A stretch of 47,692 nt of DNA from Spirochaetales bacterium (GTDB lineage Bacteria; Spirochaetota; Spirochaetia; Sphaerochaetales; Sphaerochaetaceae). The stretch covers positions 1-47,692 of the forward strand of contig QJZS01000004.1 in NCBI GenBank assembly GCA_003247345.1, given 5' to 3'. This document shows positions 35,177 through 44,052 of this stretch, one piece after another. A model generated the notes under the pieces. That model worked only from the letters and a program-made list of their open reading frames with translations, did not search any database and was not told the origin of the DNA. The position numbers and the translations under genes are program-made. Position 1 is the stretch's first letter, and the number at the start of each line of letters is the position of its first letter.

Positions 35177-35372
35177 CACGAGGGGTTTATCTTGTCCACA
35201 ACCAGTAATTGAGACAAAAAAAGTTCTTGATACAAAAGTAGAACAAGCAACCGTGCTTGTTGATACCATTGCAGCAAAAGAGAATGTTTCTCGGTATGCA
35301 AAAGCTGCGAAATACAGTGTTGAAGTGAACGAAACTTCAGATGGATGGAGCTTGGAGCTGCATAAACTATGA
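35166..35372 (+). CDS. YedF/TusA-like sulphur or selenium carrier protein
   Basis: 68-aa SirA/TusA fold protein. The RGLSCPQPVIETKK motif holds the CPxP cysteine that carries persulphide or perselenide. It corresponds to the N-terminal TusA-like domain of YedF; the second, C-terminal YedF domain is absent. It overlaps the end of yedE by 11 nt with GGAGG before its ATG, and its stop overlaps the next start as ATGA. Confidence 0.85.
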   Translation: MQIDTRGLSCPQPVIETKKVLDTKVEQATVLVDTIAAKENVSRYAKAAKYSVEVNETSDGWSLELHKL

Positions 35373-35620
35373 ACGAATATTTGGTGACCTTCTTTGATCA
35401 TCATGGAGCGGTGCAATTCAGAAAGTTCGCTCGTTCCATTGCCGTACGATGTGTTTTGTCTCCAGTACCTAGAAAACTCTCTACTTCCTGTGGGACATGT
35501 GCACGTTATACGGCAATTCATTGGGACATTGGTTTCAAGAAAGATGAATTAGAAGCAGTCTATCAAAATGATAATGAAAAATTCACGATTTGCTATACCA
35601 ATGGAGGTATGCATGAATAA
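35369..35620 (+). CDS. DUF3343 family protein
   Basis: 83-aa protein whose YLVTFFDHHGAVQF opening, LSPVPRKLSTSCGTCAR centre and short size match DUF3343, a family found beside selD, yedF and selenium-dependent hydroxylase genes. The C-G-T-C pair is suited to bind or relay sulphur or selenium (inference). Coupled on both sides: ATGA with yedF and an 8-nt ATGAATAA overlap with selD. Confidence 0.8.
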   Translation: MNEYLVTFFDHHGAVQFRKFARSIAVRCVLSPVPRKLSTSCGTCARYTAIHWDIGFKKDELEAVYQNDNEKFTICYTNGGMHE

Positions 35621-36635
35621 GACACTAACCAGTCTGGTCAAATCCAGCGGGTGTGCGGCCAAGTTGCCTGCAAAAGAATTGGAGGCGGTATTAGCATCAC
35701 TTCCAAAAGCTGATGATCCTCTTTTGGTTGGAGGATACGAAAGCAATGATGATGCCTTAGCCTATAGATTGGGTGATGGAAGATTACTCCTGCAAACGGT
35801 AGATTTTTTCCCTCCCATGTTTGATGATCCTTATGTATTTGGGCAAGTAGCTGCAGCAAATGCACTCAGTGATGTTTATGCTATGGGGGGAAAACCTGCA
35901 ATTTGCATGAACATTGTCTGTTTTCCTTCCTGTCTTCCCATTGGGGACCTGCAAAAGATTCTTCAGGGTGGACAAAGTAAGGTAGCCGAATGCGGAGCTG
36001 TGATAGCGGGAGGTCATACGATCAGTGACCCGACACCCAAATACGGTTTAAGTGTAACAGGCTTTGTTGATGAAGATAAACTGTGGAAAAATGATTCAGC
36101 ACAAGCCGGTGATTTGCTCGTCCTCACAAAAAGCATTGGTGTGGGTATTCTCATGACAGCCCTTAAGGCAAAGGCTGCCGATGAGAAATACACGAACGTA
36201 GCATTAAAACAAATGACAACGCTGAACAAATATGCCCAGGAGGCCGTATTACCATACGAGGTGCACAGTGCCACTGATATTACCGGTTTTTCCCTTTTAG
36301 GGCATAGTTCGGAAATGGCCTTGGCCAGTGGGGTGCAGATTATACTTGATGCAGAGGCAATTCCTGTATTGGATGGAACCGCTGAGTATGCGATTCAAGG
36401 TTACAATCCCGGCGGTCTCTATCATAATAGAGATTACATCCATGAACGGGTAACGCTTGCATCAGAGCTTGCTCAACAGATGGATGATATTCTTTATTGT
36501 CCCGAGACGAGCGGAGGCCTGCTGTTAAGTATGGAAGCCACTGCAGCAAAAGCGTTCAGCAAAGCGAGTGGCTATCCAATCATAGGAAGGGTAGAAGCCC
36601 CTATTGAAGACAGAACTTTGATAACGGTGAATTAG
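35613..36635 (+). CDS. selD: Selenide, water dikinase SelD
   Basis: 340 aa. Makes selenophosphate from selenide and ATP, the donor for selenocysteine, selenouridine and the selenium cofactor of molybdenum hydroxylases. Active-site region SSGCAAKLP keeps the catalytic Cys and Lys of E. coli C17/K20, while the nearby second Cys is Ala. The glycine-rich ATP region and metal-binding Asp are seen in SNDDALAYRL, QTVDFFPP, NALSDVYAMGG and GGHTISDP. ATG 35613 follows GGAGG; the ORF-track start is 15 codons earlier. Gene context suggests use for the labile selenium cofactor. Confidence 0.92.
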   Translation: MNKTLTSLVKSSGCAAKLPAKELEAVLASLPKADDPLLVGGYESNDDALAYRLGDGRLLLQTVDFFPPMFDDPYVFGQVAAANALSDVYAMGGKPAICMNIVCFPSCLPIGDLQKILQGGQSKVAECGAVIAGGHTISDPTPKYGLSVTGFVDEDKLWKNDSAQAGDLLVLTKSIGVGILMTALKAKAADEKYTNVALKQMTTLNKYAQEAVLPYEVHSATDITGFSLLGHSSEMALASGVQIILDAEAIPVLDGTAEYAIQGYNPGGLYHNRDYIHERVTLASELAQQMDDILYCPETSGGLLLSMEATAAKAFSKASGYPIIGRVEAPIEDRTLITVN

Positions 36636-38434
36636 GCTTTGCTGAGAAAGCCATCTAAGGCTTCCAATACAGAACCGGCAATTGCCATGGCCTTATCACT
36701 GACTGTTGTATGATCCGCGCGTTCGCCGCGCGGATCAATGTCAGCAATCTTGAATCGCTGGGGGACTTCTAGTCCGTTATTCAACAAACCTCTGAGCTTG
36801 CCATCGATGGTTGCCAGTACTTCAGTTTCTCCCACATGTCCAATCACTTGGCCTCGTCTGACGATATCTCCGATATGTGAATCGGAATGAAAGATGCCAG
36901 AAGACGGGCTATGGATAACTCTTTCTTTCCCGAATCCATCGATGATACCTGGAATACCTGTATTCTCGATTGCGGAACCTTCAGTTATTATTCTTCCAAG
37001 GCTATGTCCTCGTTTGGTTTCGATTACCACATCACAATCTTCTTTGGCAACAAACCCAGGCCCCAAGGCAATTACCAATGGGGCATCGGTAATTTTAGTT
37101 CCAAGATTACGTTTTGCTATGATTGCATCGATCACACACATCGGTTTTGCACTGATGATTGTATTTCCCTCTGGATCAGCGAGGATGGGGATAATACCTT
37201 CTTCAAGTAATGAGTATGCTTGCTTCAGATCAATGCATTTCTGAACTTTGAGGCCTTCTATGCTGATATTGTTATCATACATTGCCTGGGCAACGCTTAC
37301 TGTTGTTCTGATAACCGTCGGCTTCTCTATTTCCAACACAATTACTTGATAGCCTGCGCGATGAAGCCGAAGAATCGTACCTGTGGCAAGATCTCCACCA
37401 CCTCTGACAATCACTAACTTACTGGCTTGGTGTTTCAGGCTCTGTCCACCCTTGTGGTTAAATACTTTCATTACCTCAGCGATTACAGATACTGCAATCT
37501 CCTCAGGTGTTTCCGTACCAAGATCCAACCCGATGGGGCAGTGAACCCGTTCCAAATCTCTTTGGCCAAAGTTCATTGCTGACAATAGTTTCTTGGCTTT
37601 ATGTCGGGAACCAAGAACACCAAGGTAAGCAATGTCTCGTGCCAGCAGCAGTCGTGCAGCCTCTTCTCCAAAGGAGTGTGATGCAATGATGCAGGCAGTG
37701 TATTGGGTGGTGGAAACTCTGGAAAGGGCTTCTTTCAAAGTTGGGGCAACTTCGCGTTTCCTTGCATAGGTAAAAAGGTCTTCGGTTGCAAACTCTTCTC
37801 TAGTTTCAACAATCATGGTGGGAATACCCACAAAATGAGCAAGGTCAGCGATTGCTTGGTTTACATGGCCCCCTCCTATTAGGAGAAGATTGTGATAATT
37901 CACAGGTAGGCTGAAATGGCATGACCAGTCATTGGTGATCACCAATTTCCCATCCTTGGTATGCAATATTTCTTGTGCAGCACTAAGAAAAGTAGGATGA
38001 ACATCTCCGATGGTTGCACCGCCTTCACAGAGTCCGAGTAAAGCAACAGTAGGGCGTAATTGAAGGCCAAATACATTGTCTAGTTCATATACTTCCCATC
38101 TTCTGAAGGAAATAAAGGCCGTCCGCTCTTCTTGTGTTGTGCAACGAAGCAGAAATAAATATACGACACCGACGCTTTGTCCTGCTTCTTGTTGGACTGT
38201 AAACTGGACATATTTATATTTTTCCTTGTTTTCTAGCAAACTGATTGCTTGGGAAGAAACGTATGCTTCAAGCTCGCCCCCACCGATAGTTCCGGTAATT
38301 CCTGCTGAAGTATCGACAACCATGGAACCATGGTTTCGGCTGGTAGAACCTTCTGTCTTCAATATTGTCGCATACACAAATTCTTGCTTCTGCTCACTTA
38401 AATAGGCAGCTCTTTCTAGTACGGTGTGTTTCAT
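36632..38434 (-). CDS. XdhC-YqeB fusion, selenium-dependent molybdenum hydroxylase maturation protein
   Basis: 600 aa. Residues 1-90 are the CoxI half of XdhC (ATILKTEGSTSRNHGSMVV, GTIGGGELEA); ~165-315 the XdhC Rossmann half (LLLIGGGHVNQAIADLA, LGVLGSRHKAK, HCPIGLDLGTETPEEIA). From ~345 to the end it matches the YqeB/EF2563 family (VIVRGGGDLATGTILRLHRA, VIALGPGF, and a biotinyl-like loop IGHVGETEVLATIDGKLRG). YqeB is a marker of selenium-dependent molybdenum hydroxylases. Usually the two are separate genes. Convergent with selD, overlapping its end by 4 nt. A perfect hairpin lies within its 3' coding part. Confidence 0.88.
   Translation of the reverse strand: MKHTVLERAAYLSEQKQEFVYATILKTEGSTSRNHGSMVVDTSAGITGTIGGGELEAYVSSQAISLLENKEKYKYVQFTVQQEAGQSVGVVYLFLLRCTTQEERTAFISFRRWEVYELDNVFGLQLRPTVALLGLCEGGATIGDVHPTFLSAAQEILHTKDGKLVITNDWSCHFSLPVNYHNLLLIGGGHVNQAIADLAHFVGIPTMIVETREEFATEDLFTYARKREVAPTLKEALSRVSTTQYTACIIASHSFGEEAARLLLARDIAYLGVLGSRHKAKKLLSAMNFGQRDLERVHCPIGLDLGTETPEEIAVSVIAEVMKVFNHKGGQSLKHQASKLVIVRGGGDLATGTILRLHRAGYQVIVLEIEKPTVIRTTVSVAQAMYDNNISIEGLKVQKCIDLKQAYSLLEEGIIPILADPEGNTIISAKPMCVIDAIIAKRNLGTKITDAPLVIALGPGFVAKEDCDVVIETKRGHSLGRIITEGSAIENTGIPGIIDGFGKERVIHSPSSGIFHSDSHIGDIVRRGQVIGHVGETEVLATIDGKLRGLLNNGLEVPQRFKIADIDPRGERADHTTVSDKAMAIAGSVLEALDGFLSKA
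36711..36737. repeat. Perfect 11-bp GC-rich inverted repeat inside the XdhC-YqeB gene
   Basis: TGATCCGCGCG-ttcgc-CGCGCGGATCA: 11-bp arms with a 5-nt loop, much richer in GC than its surroundings. It encodes the DPRGERAD stretch near the C-terminus. Strong RNA structure is expected on both strands; there is no T-run. Confidence 0.7.
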
Positions 38435-38446
38435 ATAGTTCCCTTT

Positions 38447-39151
38447 TTATATCAGCAGATCTTTTTCCAATGAACCAAAAATAAGAGGGAGCTGTGTGCT
38501 TAATACCCTCATACGTTCAATGTGATTCTCCAAAACGGAATCTGCTTGGTTTCCCAGAATTACTTTTTCCCCAGCCATACGCTTTTGGATTCCTTGGGGA
38601 TGGGCAAGTAACATCTGAAATGTCTTCTCATCAATGGGGGTCGTATCGGTTTCGTCCCAACCAAAACAGTGCTGACCTATAGGCTTCCCCAAAACAGCAA
38701 GTGAAAAAATTGCCAGCGTGGCAGTTGTACATTCGGGAATCACTGGATCTCGATCAGTATGCAATTTCAAACCTTTTGATCTAGCCCCGTCAGCCTCCAA
38801 TAGCATGACATCATACTTGTCAGAAAGCATTGAAAAGTCTTGGAGTCGAGGGGCTTCCATTTTAACGTTTCCCTTTACTGCATAAAATACTCTCTGGCCG
38901 GCGTTGCAGTTATAAGAAAAAATCGAATGGTCATAAAAATATTGGTCGCATTGATAATCTCTTTGCGTAGGATACTGTAATTTTGTGGTTGTGGAAACCA
39001 ATACTCGTTTACCCAGGTGCGCGTAGGCTTCCGCAAGTTTAATCAAGGCTGTAGTTTTTCCACCACTGCCTGTGATACAAATGCATTTCTCATTACCTGA
39101 GAATTGTTGAAGGAGGGCTTTGATCAAGGAGCTCATAATGCACTGTACCAT
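38447..39151 (-). CDS. yqeC: Selenium-dependent hydroxylase accessory protein YqeC
   Basis: 234-aa P-loop protein. ITGSGGKTTALIKLAEAY is the nucleotide loop, VLVSTTTKLQYP follows, and LLEADGARSKGLKLH is the family's most typical block. YqeC is found beside yqeB and xdhC in genomes with selenium-dependent molybdenum hydroxylases; its biochemical role is not established. An internal start at MSSLIKALL (39136) is equally possible as no strong ribosome site is seen for either. Probably co-transcribed with the XdhC-YqeB fusion 12 nt downstream. Confidence 0.82.
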   Translation of the reverse strand: MVQCIMSSLIKALLQQFSGNEKCICITGSGGKTTALIKLAEAYAHLGKRVLVSTTTKLQYPTQRDYQCDQYFYDHSIFSYNCNAGQRVFYAVKGNVKMEAPRLQDFSMLSDKYDVMLLEADGARSKGLKLHTDRDPVIPECTTATLAIFSLAVLGKPIGQHCFGWDETDTTPIDEKTFQMLLAHPQGIQKRMAGEKVILGNQADSVLENHIERMRVLSTQLPLIFGSLEKDLLI

Positions 39152-39227
39152 TGGGGAATAAGTGATGCAATATCTTAGGATTTCTTTGTTAACTAGGAAT
39201 CTGTGATGGTTCTGCTACACTGTATGA

Positions 39228-39845
39228 ATGAAGCAACAGAATGGATTTGTAGGAGTGGATATCATAGGAAATCGTTATGTTTTATGCAGTCTTGATGGGC
39301 AGTTGAAACATCCTCGATACGCCCGTGGTCGCACAGATACGCCTAAAGGCCAAAGAAAGTTTTTCTCTTGCATTGGAGAAGAAGCAAAGGTGATCATTTG
39401 TGAAGGGGAGCTTGCAAGTCTTGCATTGATGATATTGGGAAAAGACCGAGTATGTATCCAAGAAGAAAAATCCTCGTATTCGCTATGGCATGCAGCAGGT
39501 CTTGAAAGAGGAGAGGCTACAGCCTATTTTGCTGCCAAGAATATATCGTCAATTATTGGCCCAGTTGATTTGAATGAAGTGCAGAAATTAAAAATATTGG
39601 AGCTGCAAGGCAAAGTTATGGAGAAAATACAGACTATCGGGGATGAGAGTCAAATAATCATAGATCATATTCTCACGGACTCTGCAACGCCAAAGGATAT
39701 TGATTCTGCTTTTAAAAATGAGTACGACAGTGATTTTATCGAAAATGGATTACTCGAAGAACAACAACCAGAAATTCCTTCAATTTTGGATGGAGATACA
39801 AGTTTTCTTGGAGAAGTGTATGAAACACTGAAGGATATCAAATGA
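39228..39845 (+). CDS. Uncharacterised protein with possible RNase H-like N-terminal fold
   Basis: 205 aa, no family recognised with certainty. The opening FVGVDIIGNRYVLCSLDGQL looks like the first strands of an RNase H-like fold, and VIICEGELASLALMILGKDRVCI plus SLWHAAGLERGEATAYFAAKN resemble in pattern the N-terminal domain of IS110-type transposases. No catalytic C-terminal domain or inverted repeats are seen; the last ~60 residues are acidic. Divergent from yqeC, and ends one base before the convergent response-regulator gene. Could be a domesticated transposase fragment or a distinct protein. Confidence 0.6.
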   Translation: MKQQNGFVGVDIIGNRYVLCSLDGQLKHPRYARGRTDTPKGQRKFFSCIGEEAKVIICEGELASLALMILGKDRVCIQEEKSSYSLWHAAGLERGEATAYFAAKNISSIIGPVDLNEVQKLKILELQGKVMEKIQTIGDESQIIIDHILTDSATPKDIDSAFKNEYDSDFIENGLLEEQQPEIPSILDGDTSFLGEVYETLKDIK

Positions 39846-40526
39846 TCATTGATCCTTGTATGTGTATCCAATGCCCCAAATGGTCTTGATTCTACTTCCA
39901 TATTGTCCCAATTTCTTTCTCAATGTTGCAATCTGTACGTCTATGGAACGGTCGGTAACGGGATAGTCATCCCCTTTGACTTTGGTGATCAACTGGTTTC
40001 TGGTAAATACCTGTTCTTTGTTGGAAACCAGTAAGTAGAGGAGGGCGAATTCAGTAGCAGTCAGCTCAATCTCTTGTCCATCAAGCATGCATTGATGTTT
40101 TTGCTGATCCATGGTCAAACCATCATTCTGCACTATGGTATGGTGATCGGCTTCTTGGGTTCTTCTCATTACAGCCTTGATCTTGCTTGCAAGTACCTTT
40201 GCACTGAAAGGTTTGCTGACATAGTCATCCGCTCCTAGTTCCAGTGCAGTGATAATGTCGCTCTCTTCACCTCTTGCAGAAACAACGATGACTGGTACCG
40301 AGTTGTTCATTCCATAACGAATGGTTTTGATTGTAGTAAGTCCATCCATGACAGGCATCATGATATCGAGAACTATCAGATCGACATGTTGTGATTGCAA
40401 ATGCTCAAGAGCTTGCTTTCCATGTTCTGCTTCCAAGACGGTATATCCCGCTGTACTTAACGTATAACGTTCCAATTCCCTGATATCAGTATCATCTTCT
40501 ACGACCAAAATTGTTTCCATAACCAT
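39846..40526 (-). CDS. OmpR/PhoB-family response regulator
   Basis: 226 aa. Receiver domain with acidic pocket ILVVEDDTD, phospho-acceptor Asp in LIVLDIMMPVMDG, Thr/Ser switch VVSARG and Lys in YVSKPF. The C-terminal winged helix ends with VTDRSIDVQIATLRKKLGQ and IKTIWGIGYTY. PhoB-like in sequence, but the phosphate role rests on the PhoR-like kinase about 10 kb away. No kinase gene is adjacent. The start may be the second ATG (40520). Confidence 0.85.
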   Translation of the reverse strand: MVMETILVVEDDTDIRELERYTLSTAGYTVLEAEHGKQALEHLQSQHVDLIVLDIMMPVMDGLTTIKTIRYGMNNSVPVIVVSARGEESDIITALELGADDYVSKPFSAKVLASKIKAVMRRTQEADHHTIVQNDGLTMDQQKHQCMLDGQEIELTATEFALLYLLVSNKEQVFTRNQLITKVKGDDYPVTDRSIDVQIATLRKKLGQYGSRIKTIWGIGYTYKDQ

Positions 40527-40583
40527 ACACTAGTAGAGAAACATAGGAGAAAGCAAGAAGCACATGCTTTATTCACTGATTTT

Positions 40584-40612
40584 TAATAAATAAAGGCGCC
40601 CGAAGGCGCCTT
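40584..40612 (-). terminator. ackA rho-independent terminator
   Basis: On the minus strand AAGGCGCC-TTCG-GGCGCCTT is a stem of eight pairs closed by TTCG, followed by TATTTATT. It lies about 25 nt beyond the ackA stop and has the same loop as the terminator near 13110. Confidence 0.85.
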
Positions 40613-40637
40613 GAAATGCAAAGGGTTACCCCTTGGG

Positions 40638-41972
40638 TTATTTGTTTGCAAGAATATTTGCAAGTTCAGGGTTCTTTTCAATGTTTTTCACAAGATCCCT
40701 TGCACGGCTCTTATTAACGTAGCTTTTGTCTTCGAAGGTGTAATGGAAGTTGGTGTGTACATCATAAGTTCCATTCATCAAAGCAAATGCGTCTTCAGTC
40801 ATTACCAATTCTTCGTCAGTAGGGATAACCAGGATCTTTACCTTAGAATCATCGGTGTTGATTTCGAATTCACCGTTACGGCTGGCACAAATATCATTTT
40901 TGTGTGCATCAAGCTTTGCACCGATGATTTCCAAACCATCGCAAGCGCCCAAGCGGACGTGACGAGCCATTTCACCAACACCAGCTGTGAATACAATGGC
41001 ATCCAGCTTGTCACCAAGCAGTGTTGCATATCCACCGATGTACTTTGCAATTCTGCGGCATTCCATCTTGATAGCAAGTGCTGCTTTCTTATCGCCTTCC
41101 TGGCTTGCTTTGAGAACGTCACGACGATCGCTCTTTCCGCAAAGACCAACAAGACCACTCTGCTTGTTAAGGGCAGTGTCCATCTCTTTTGCACTCATTC
41201 CAGTGTTTTCCATCATGTAAGGAATGATTGCTGGATCAAGATCGCCACTTCTGGTTCCCATCACCAACCCTTCAAGCGGGGTGAGTCCCATTGAGGTATC
41301 AACACATACGCCATTCTTTACAGCACAGATTGAGGCACCGTTACCGATATGGCAAATGATGACATTGGTGTCTTCATTCTTCTTTCCAAGCAATACAGCA
41401 GCACGCTTTGCACAGTACAGGTGGCTGGTTCCATGGAAACCATAACGACGTACGTTGTACTTTGTGTACCAGTCGTAAGGGACAGCATACATAAATGCTT
41501 CTTCAGGCATGGTCTGGTGCCAAGCGGTATCAAGAACGATAGCTTGGGGTACATCGGGCATTGCCTTTCTGGCTGCTTCGATACCCATGATGTTTGCAGG
41601 CATATGCAACGGACCAAGGTGAATGACTTCTTTCAGTTTCTCTACAACTTCATCGGTTACCAATTCGGATTTTTTGAAAATCTCTCCACCGTGCAGAACG
41701 CGGTGTCCAACGGCTCCGATTTCCTTGAGGTCCTTAATAACCCCATATTCAGAATCAAGCAACATCTTGATGATTAATTCGATTGCTTCTTTGTGGGTCG
41801 GAGAAGAGAATTTTGCATTATATTCTGCTTTTCCATTGGCTTTGTGTTCAATGGTGGAATACTCTAATCCGATGCGTTCTACGACTCCAACGGCGAGAAT
41901 GTCTTTGTTGGTCCAATCGTAAACTTGGTACTTGGCAGACGAACTGCCGCAGTTCAAGGTCAAAATTACCAT
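40638..41972 (-). CDS. ackA: Acetate kinase
   Basis: 444 aa. Makes ATP from acetyl phosphate, the energy-yielding last step of acetate fermentation. Seen: [17 protein letters not shown] at the N-terminus, GHRVLHGGE with the substrate-binding Arg, [22 protein letters not shown], and [14 protein letters not shown]-terminal extension of ~40 residues after the normal end makes it longer than the ~400 aa of most AckA. The ATG follows CAGGAG. pta is not adjacent; the gene stands alone with its own terminator. Confidence 0.95.
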   Translation of the reverse strand: MVILTLNCGSSSAKYQVYDWTNKDILAVGVVERIGLEYSTIEHKANGKAEYNAKFSSPTHKEAIELIIKMLLDSEYGVIKDLKEIGAVGHRVLHGGEIFKKSELVTDEVVEKLKEVIHLGPLHMPANIMGIEAARKAMPDVPQAIVLDTAWHQTMPEEAFMYAVPYDWYTKYNVRRYGFHGTSHLYCAKRAAVLLGKKNEDTNVIICHIGNGASICAVKNGVCVDTSMGLTPLEGLVMGTRSGDLDPAIIPYMMENTGMSAKEMDTALNKQSGLVGLCGKSDRRDVLKASQEGDKKAALAIKMECRRIAKYIGGYATLLGDKLDAIVFTAGVGEMARHVRLGACDGLEIIGAKLDAHKNDICASRNGEFEINTDDSKVKILVIPTDEELVMTEDAFALMNGTYDVHTNFHYTFEDKSYVNKSRARDLVKNIEKNPELANILANK

Positions 41973-42095
41973 GAATGACTCCTGTTTATCTATTGCTTAT
42001 GCTTATTGAATGTGAATGACACCAAAGTATTAAACCATTATTGGGAAGAATAATCAACATGAAGCATAAAACTAACGAGTAGTTCTTTTCCTGCT

Positions 42096-43106
42096 ATGAA
42101 GGTAGTCAGTTTGTTCTTATTGTTATTTCTTCCATTCTCAGCATATGCAACACAAGAACTCGCAATAACATTTTTGCCGCAGAAAGCGAAGATTTCTATT
42201 GAACATAGTACCCGACAACCAAATACAAGTATTTGCAATGTTATCACCTTTAGCCCAGCTGCAATTTCAATACGACCTTCGATTGATCTTTCAATTGGTC
42301 CTGTTGGTCTTTTTCTTGGCAATAGTACATTTCTTGGTCAGGATTGGTGGTCTAGTACTGTTTCCTATGGAGATGTCTCCTTGTCATACCTACAGGGTAG
42401 TCACAGAAAGACAGCATTTCTTTTTTTGTACCGGAATTGGAAATTACTTTTTAGTAAGAATGAGAGGCACAGGCAATCTGTTTTTCATTTGGAGCGGGGA
42501 GACGAAGTTCAACTTAGCAAGGAAGTTTTTGCTTCACACATCAAACTTAATTTTTCTGCTATCTATGGATCAGGTCAAAGATTTCACCTTAGTCAGGCAT
42601 TACAGTTGGATTTTGGGGAATTGACCTTACGATTACGTAATTTTGGAACAACCTGGATGCAAGAACGAATGCTGAAAGTATCGGCTAAAAGTGATTTGAT
42701 TCGTCTATCTTTGGAAATACAATCCTCTTTGGGGTATAAAGCCGTGTGGGGAGGAAGTTCCCAAATGTATCGCAATAGCAATACCGTTTCTTGCAAAGTG
42801 ATTCTGAAGAATATTGTTATTGATTTTGAGACAAAAACCAGTTTTGAATCAGATGCTGCAGGAGAAAAAACCACAAAGCAAACGTATCTGCTCCAGATTG
42901 GAGCTTGTACGTTTCGTTGGGATATACGGGATGGCTTCCGGGTGGGGTTCACATTGAAACAGGCTTCACTTTTCTTTGGGTGGAACTACTTCTTGTGTTC
43001 TTTTCGATTCTCTGATGCACCGCTTCAGATTGATTTACAGTTTACAAGACAATCTAAGTTGGTATGCACCTGCAGGTATAACTTTACCAGCGACCGATAT
43101 ATTTGA
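42096..43106 (+). CDS. Exported protein, possible outer-membrane beta-barrel
   Basis: 336 aa. Signal peptide MKVVSLFLLLFLPFSAYA with cleavage after AYA. The mature part is rich in alternating hydrophobic/polar strands with aromatic ends (for example SVSYGDVSLSYLQGS-like patterns, LTLRLRNFGTTW, CKVILKNIVIDFETKTSF), as in outer-membrane barrels. No named family recognised. The ribosome site is weak. Its 3' end overlaps convergent murB by 23 nt. Function unknown. Confidence 0.65.
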   Translation: MKVVSLFLLLFLPFSAYATQELAITFLPQKAKISIEHSTRQPNTSICNVITFSPAAISIRPSIDLSIGPVGLFLGNSTFLGQDWWSSTVSYGDVSLSYLQGSHRKTAFLFLYRNWKLLFSKNERHRQSVFHLERGDEVQLSKEVFASHIKLNFSAIYGSGQRFHLSQALQLDFGELTLRLRNFGTTWMQERMLKVSAKSDLIRLSLEIQSSLGYKAVWGGSSQMYRNSNTVSCKVILKNIVIDFETKTSFESDAAGEKTTKQTYLLQIGACTFRWDIRDGFRVGFTLKQASLFFGWNYFLCSFRFSDAPLQIDLQFTRQSKLVCTCRYNFTSDRYI

Positions 43107-44001
43107 TTTCTTCTTCCAAGGTAATTTGAGTTTTATCTTGTACCGTTTGTTTGATTAGGTCGATCAATGCTTTTACATCCGAACTTGTTGCCTTGCCTTC
43201 TGTGTTGACGATGATATTAGCATGAGACGGATTAATGCTAGCCCCTCCCACCGAAGCAGATTTTAAATCACAGGATTCAATCAAGGCCGCCGCTTTATTG
43301 TTGGGTGGATTTTTAAAGATGGAGCCTAGGCTGGGGTAGTCATACAACCCTTTTTGCTTTCGGATTTGTTTCACCTCATCCTTGCGGGTTCTTACTTCAC
43401 TTGTTTGGGTAGTTGGGCGAAGGCGGAATCCTGCTTCGTAGATGATGATGTCCTTGCGTCCCGTAAAAGGGGACCGGCGATAGGAAAAGTCATCCAAATG
43501 GGTCTGCATCCTATGGAGTTTGCCGTCAAAGGTCATGTAGTCAACATAATAGAGTAAGTCTGAGATTTGCACATCATAGGCTCCGCTGTTTCCATACACA
43601 GCACCCCCTACGGTACCAGGGATACCTCCAAGCAACTCTAATCCGCCAAGGCCATCATCTATTGCCTGAGAAATTGCCTTATCCAAGGGACATCCTCCCC
43701 TGACGCAATACATCTCACCTTGTACATGACGCCTTGCAAGGTGCGTGGTAATGATGGTCAGACCAGCAATACCTTGGTCACTGATCAGGGTATTGGTCCC
43801 ACCACCTAAGATGGTGATTTCCAAATTTTGCTCTTGGGCAAACGTAAGCAACATTCGAAGTTCCTCAAAATCCGTAGGATAGGCAGCATATTGTGCGTTT
43901 CCGCCACAATGAATACTAGTGTGGTCCTTGAGATTTAGATTCTCTAAGAGCAAATGTTCAAGGTTGATTTTTTCAATACTATTGCGTACATTGGTATGCA
44001 T
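43084..44001 (-). CDS. murB: UDP-N-acetylenolpyruvoylglucosamine reductase MurB
   Basis: 305-aa FAD enzyme of peptidoglycan precursor synthesis, reducing the enolpyruvyl group with NADPH. FAD-binding stretch ITILGGGTNTLI, GLGGLELLGGIPGTVGGAVYGNSGAY, Tyr/Arg block SYRRSPF, the catalytic Ser in LGSIFKNP and the late Glu in LEEEIKYIG. The YRRSPF block and lack of the extra domain indicate a type II MurB. It lies divergent from cysS with only 51 nt between, which contain a small ACCCC/GGGGT stem. Confidence 0.92.
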   Translation of the reverse strand: MHTNVRNSIEKINLEHLLLENLNLKDHTSIHCGGNAQYAAYPTDFEELRMLLTFAQEQNLEITILGGGTNTLISDQGIAGLTIITTHLARRHVQGEMYCVRGGCPLDKAISQAIDDGLGGLELLGGIPGTVGGAVYGNSGAYDVQISDLLYYVDYMTFDGKLHRMQTHLDDFSYRRSPFTGRKDIIIYEAGFRLRPTTQTSEVRTRKDEVKQIRKQKGLYDYPSLGSIFKNPPNNKAAALIESCDLKSASVGGASINPSHANIIVNTEGKATSSDVKALIDLIKQTVQDKTQITLEEEIKYIGRW

Positions 44002-44052
44002 GGAGACATCTTACCCCCTTTTTTTGGGGTGGGCAACCTAAAGGAGCTCTGA

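Noticed and set aside
40611-41294. 227-codon plus-strand ORF opposite ackA
   Set aside because: It is a shadow of the highly biased ackA coding strand; cysteine-rich composition and no ribosome site or family match.
44013-44030. ACCCC/GGGGT stem between murB and cysS
   Set aside because: Only five pairs around a T-rich loop in a short divergent promoter region; could be chance or part of a promoter.
44002-44052. Possible T-box or other amino-acid-responsive leader before cysS
   Set aside because: The leader is about 50 nt, far too short, and no T-box sequence is visible; the same holds for valS.
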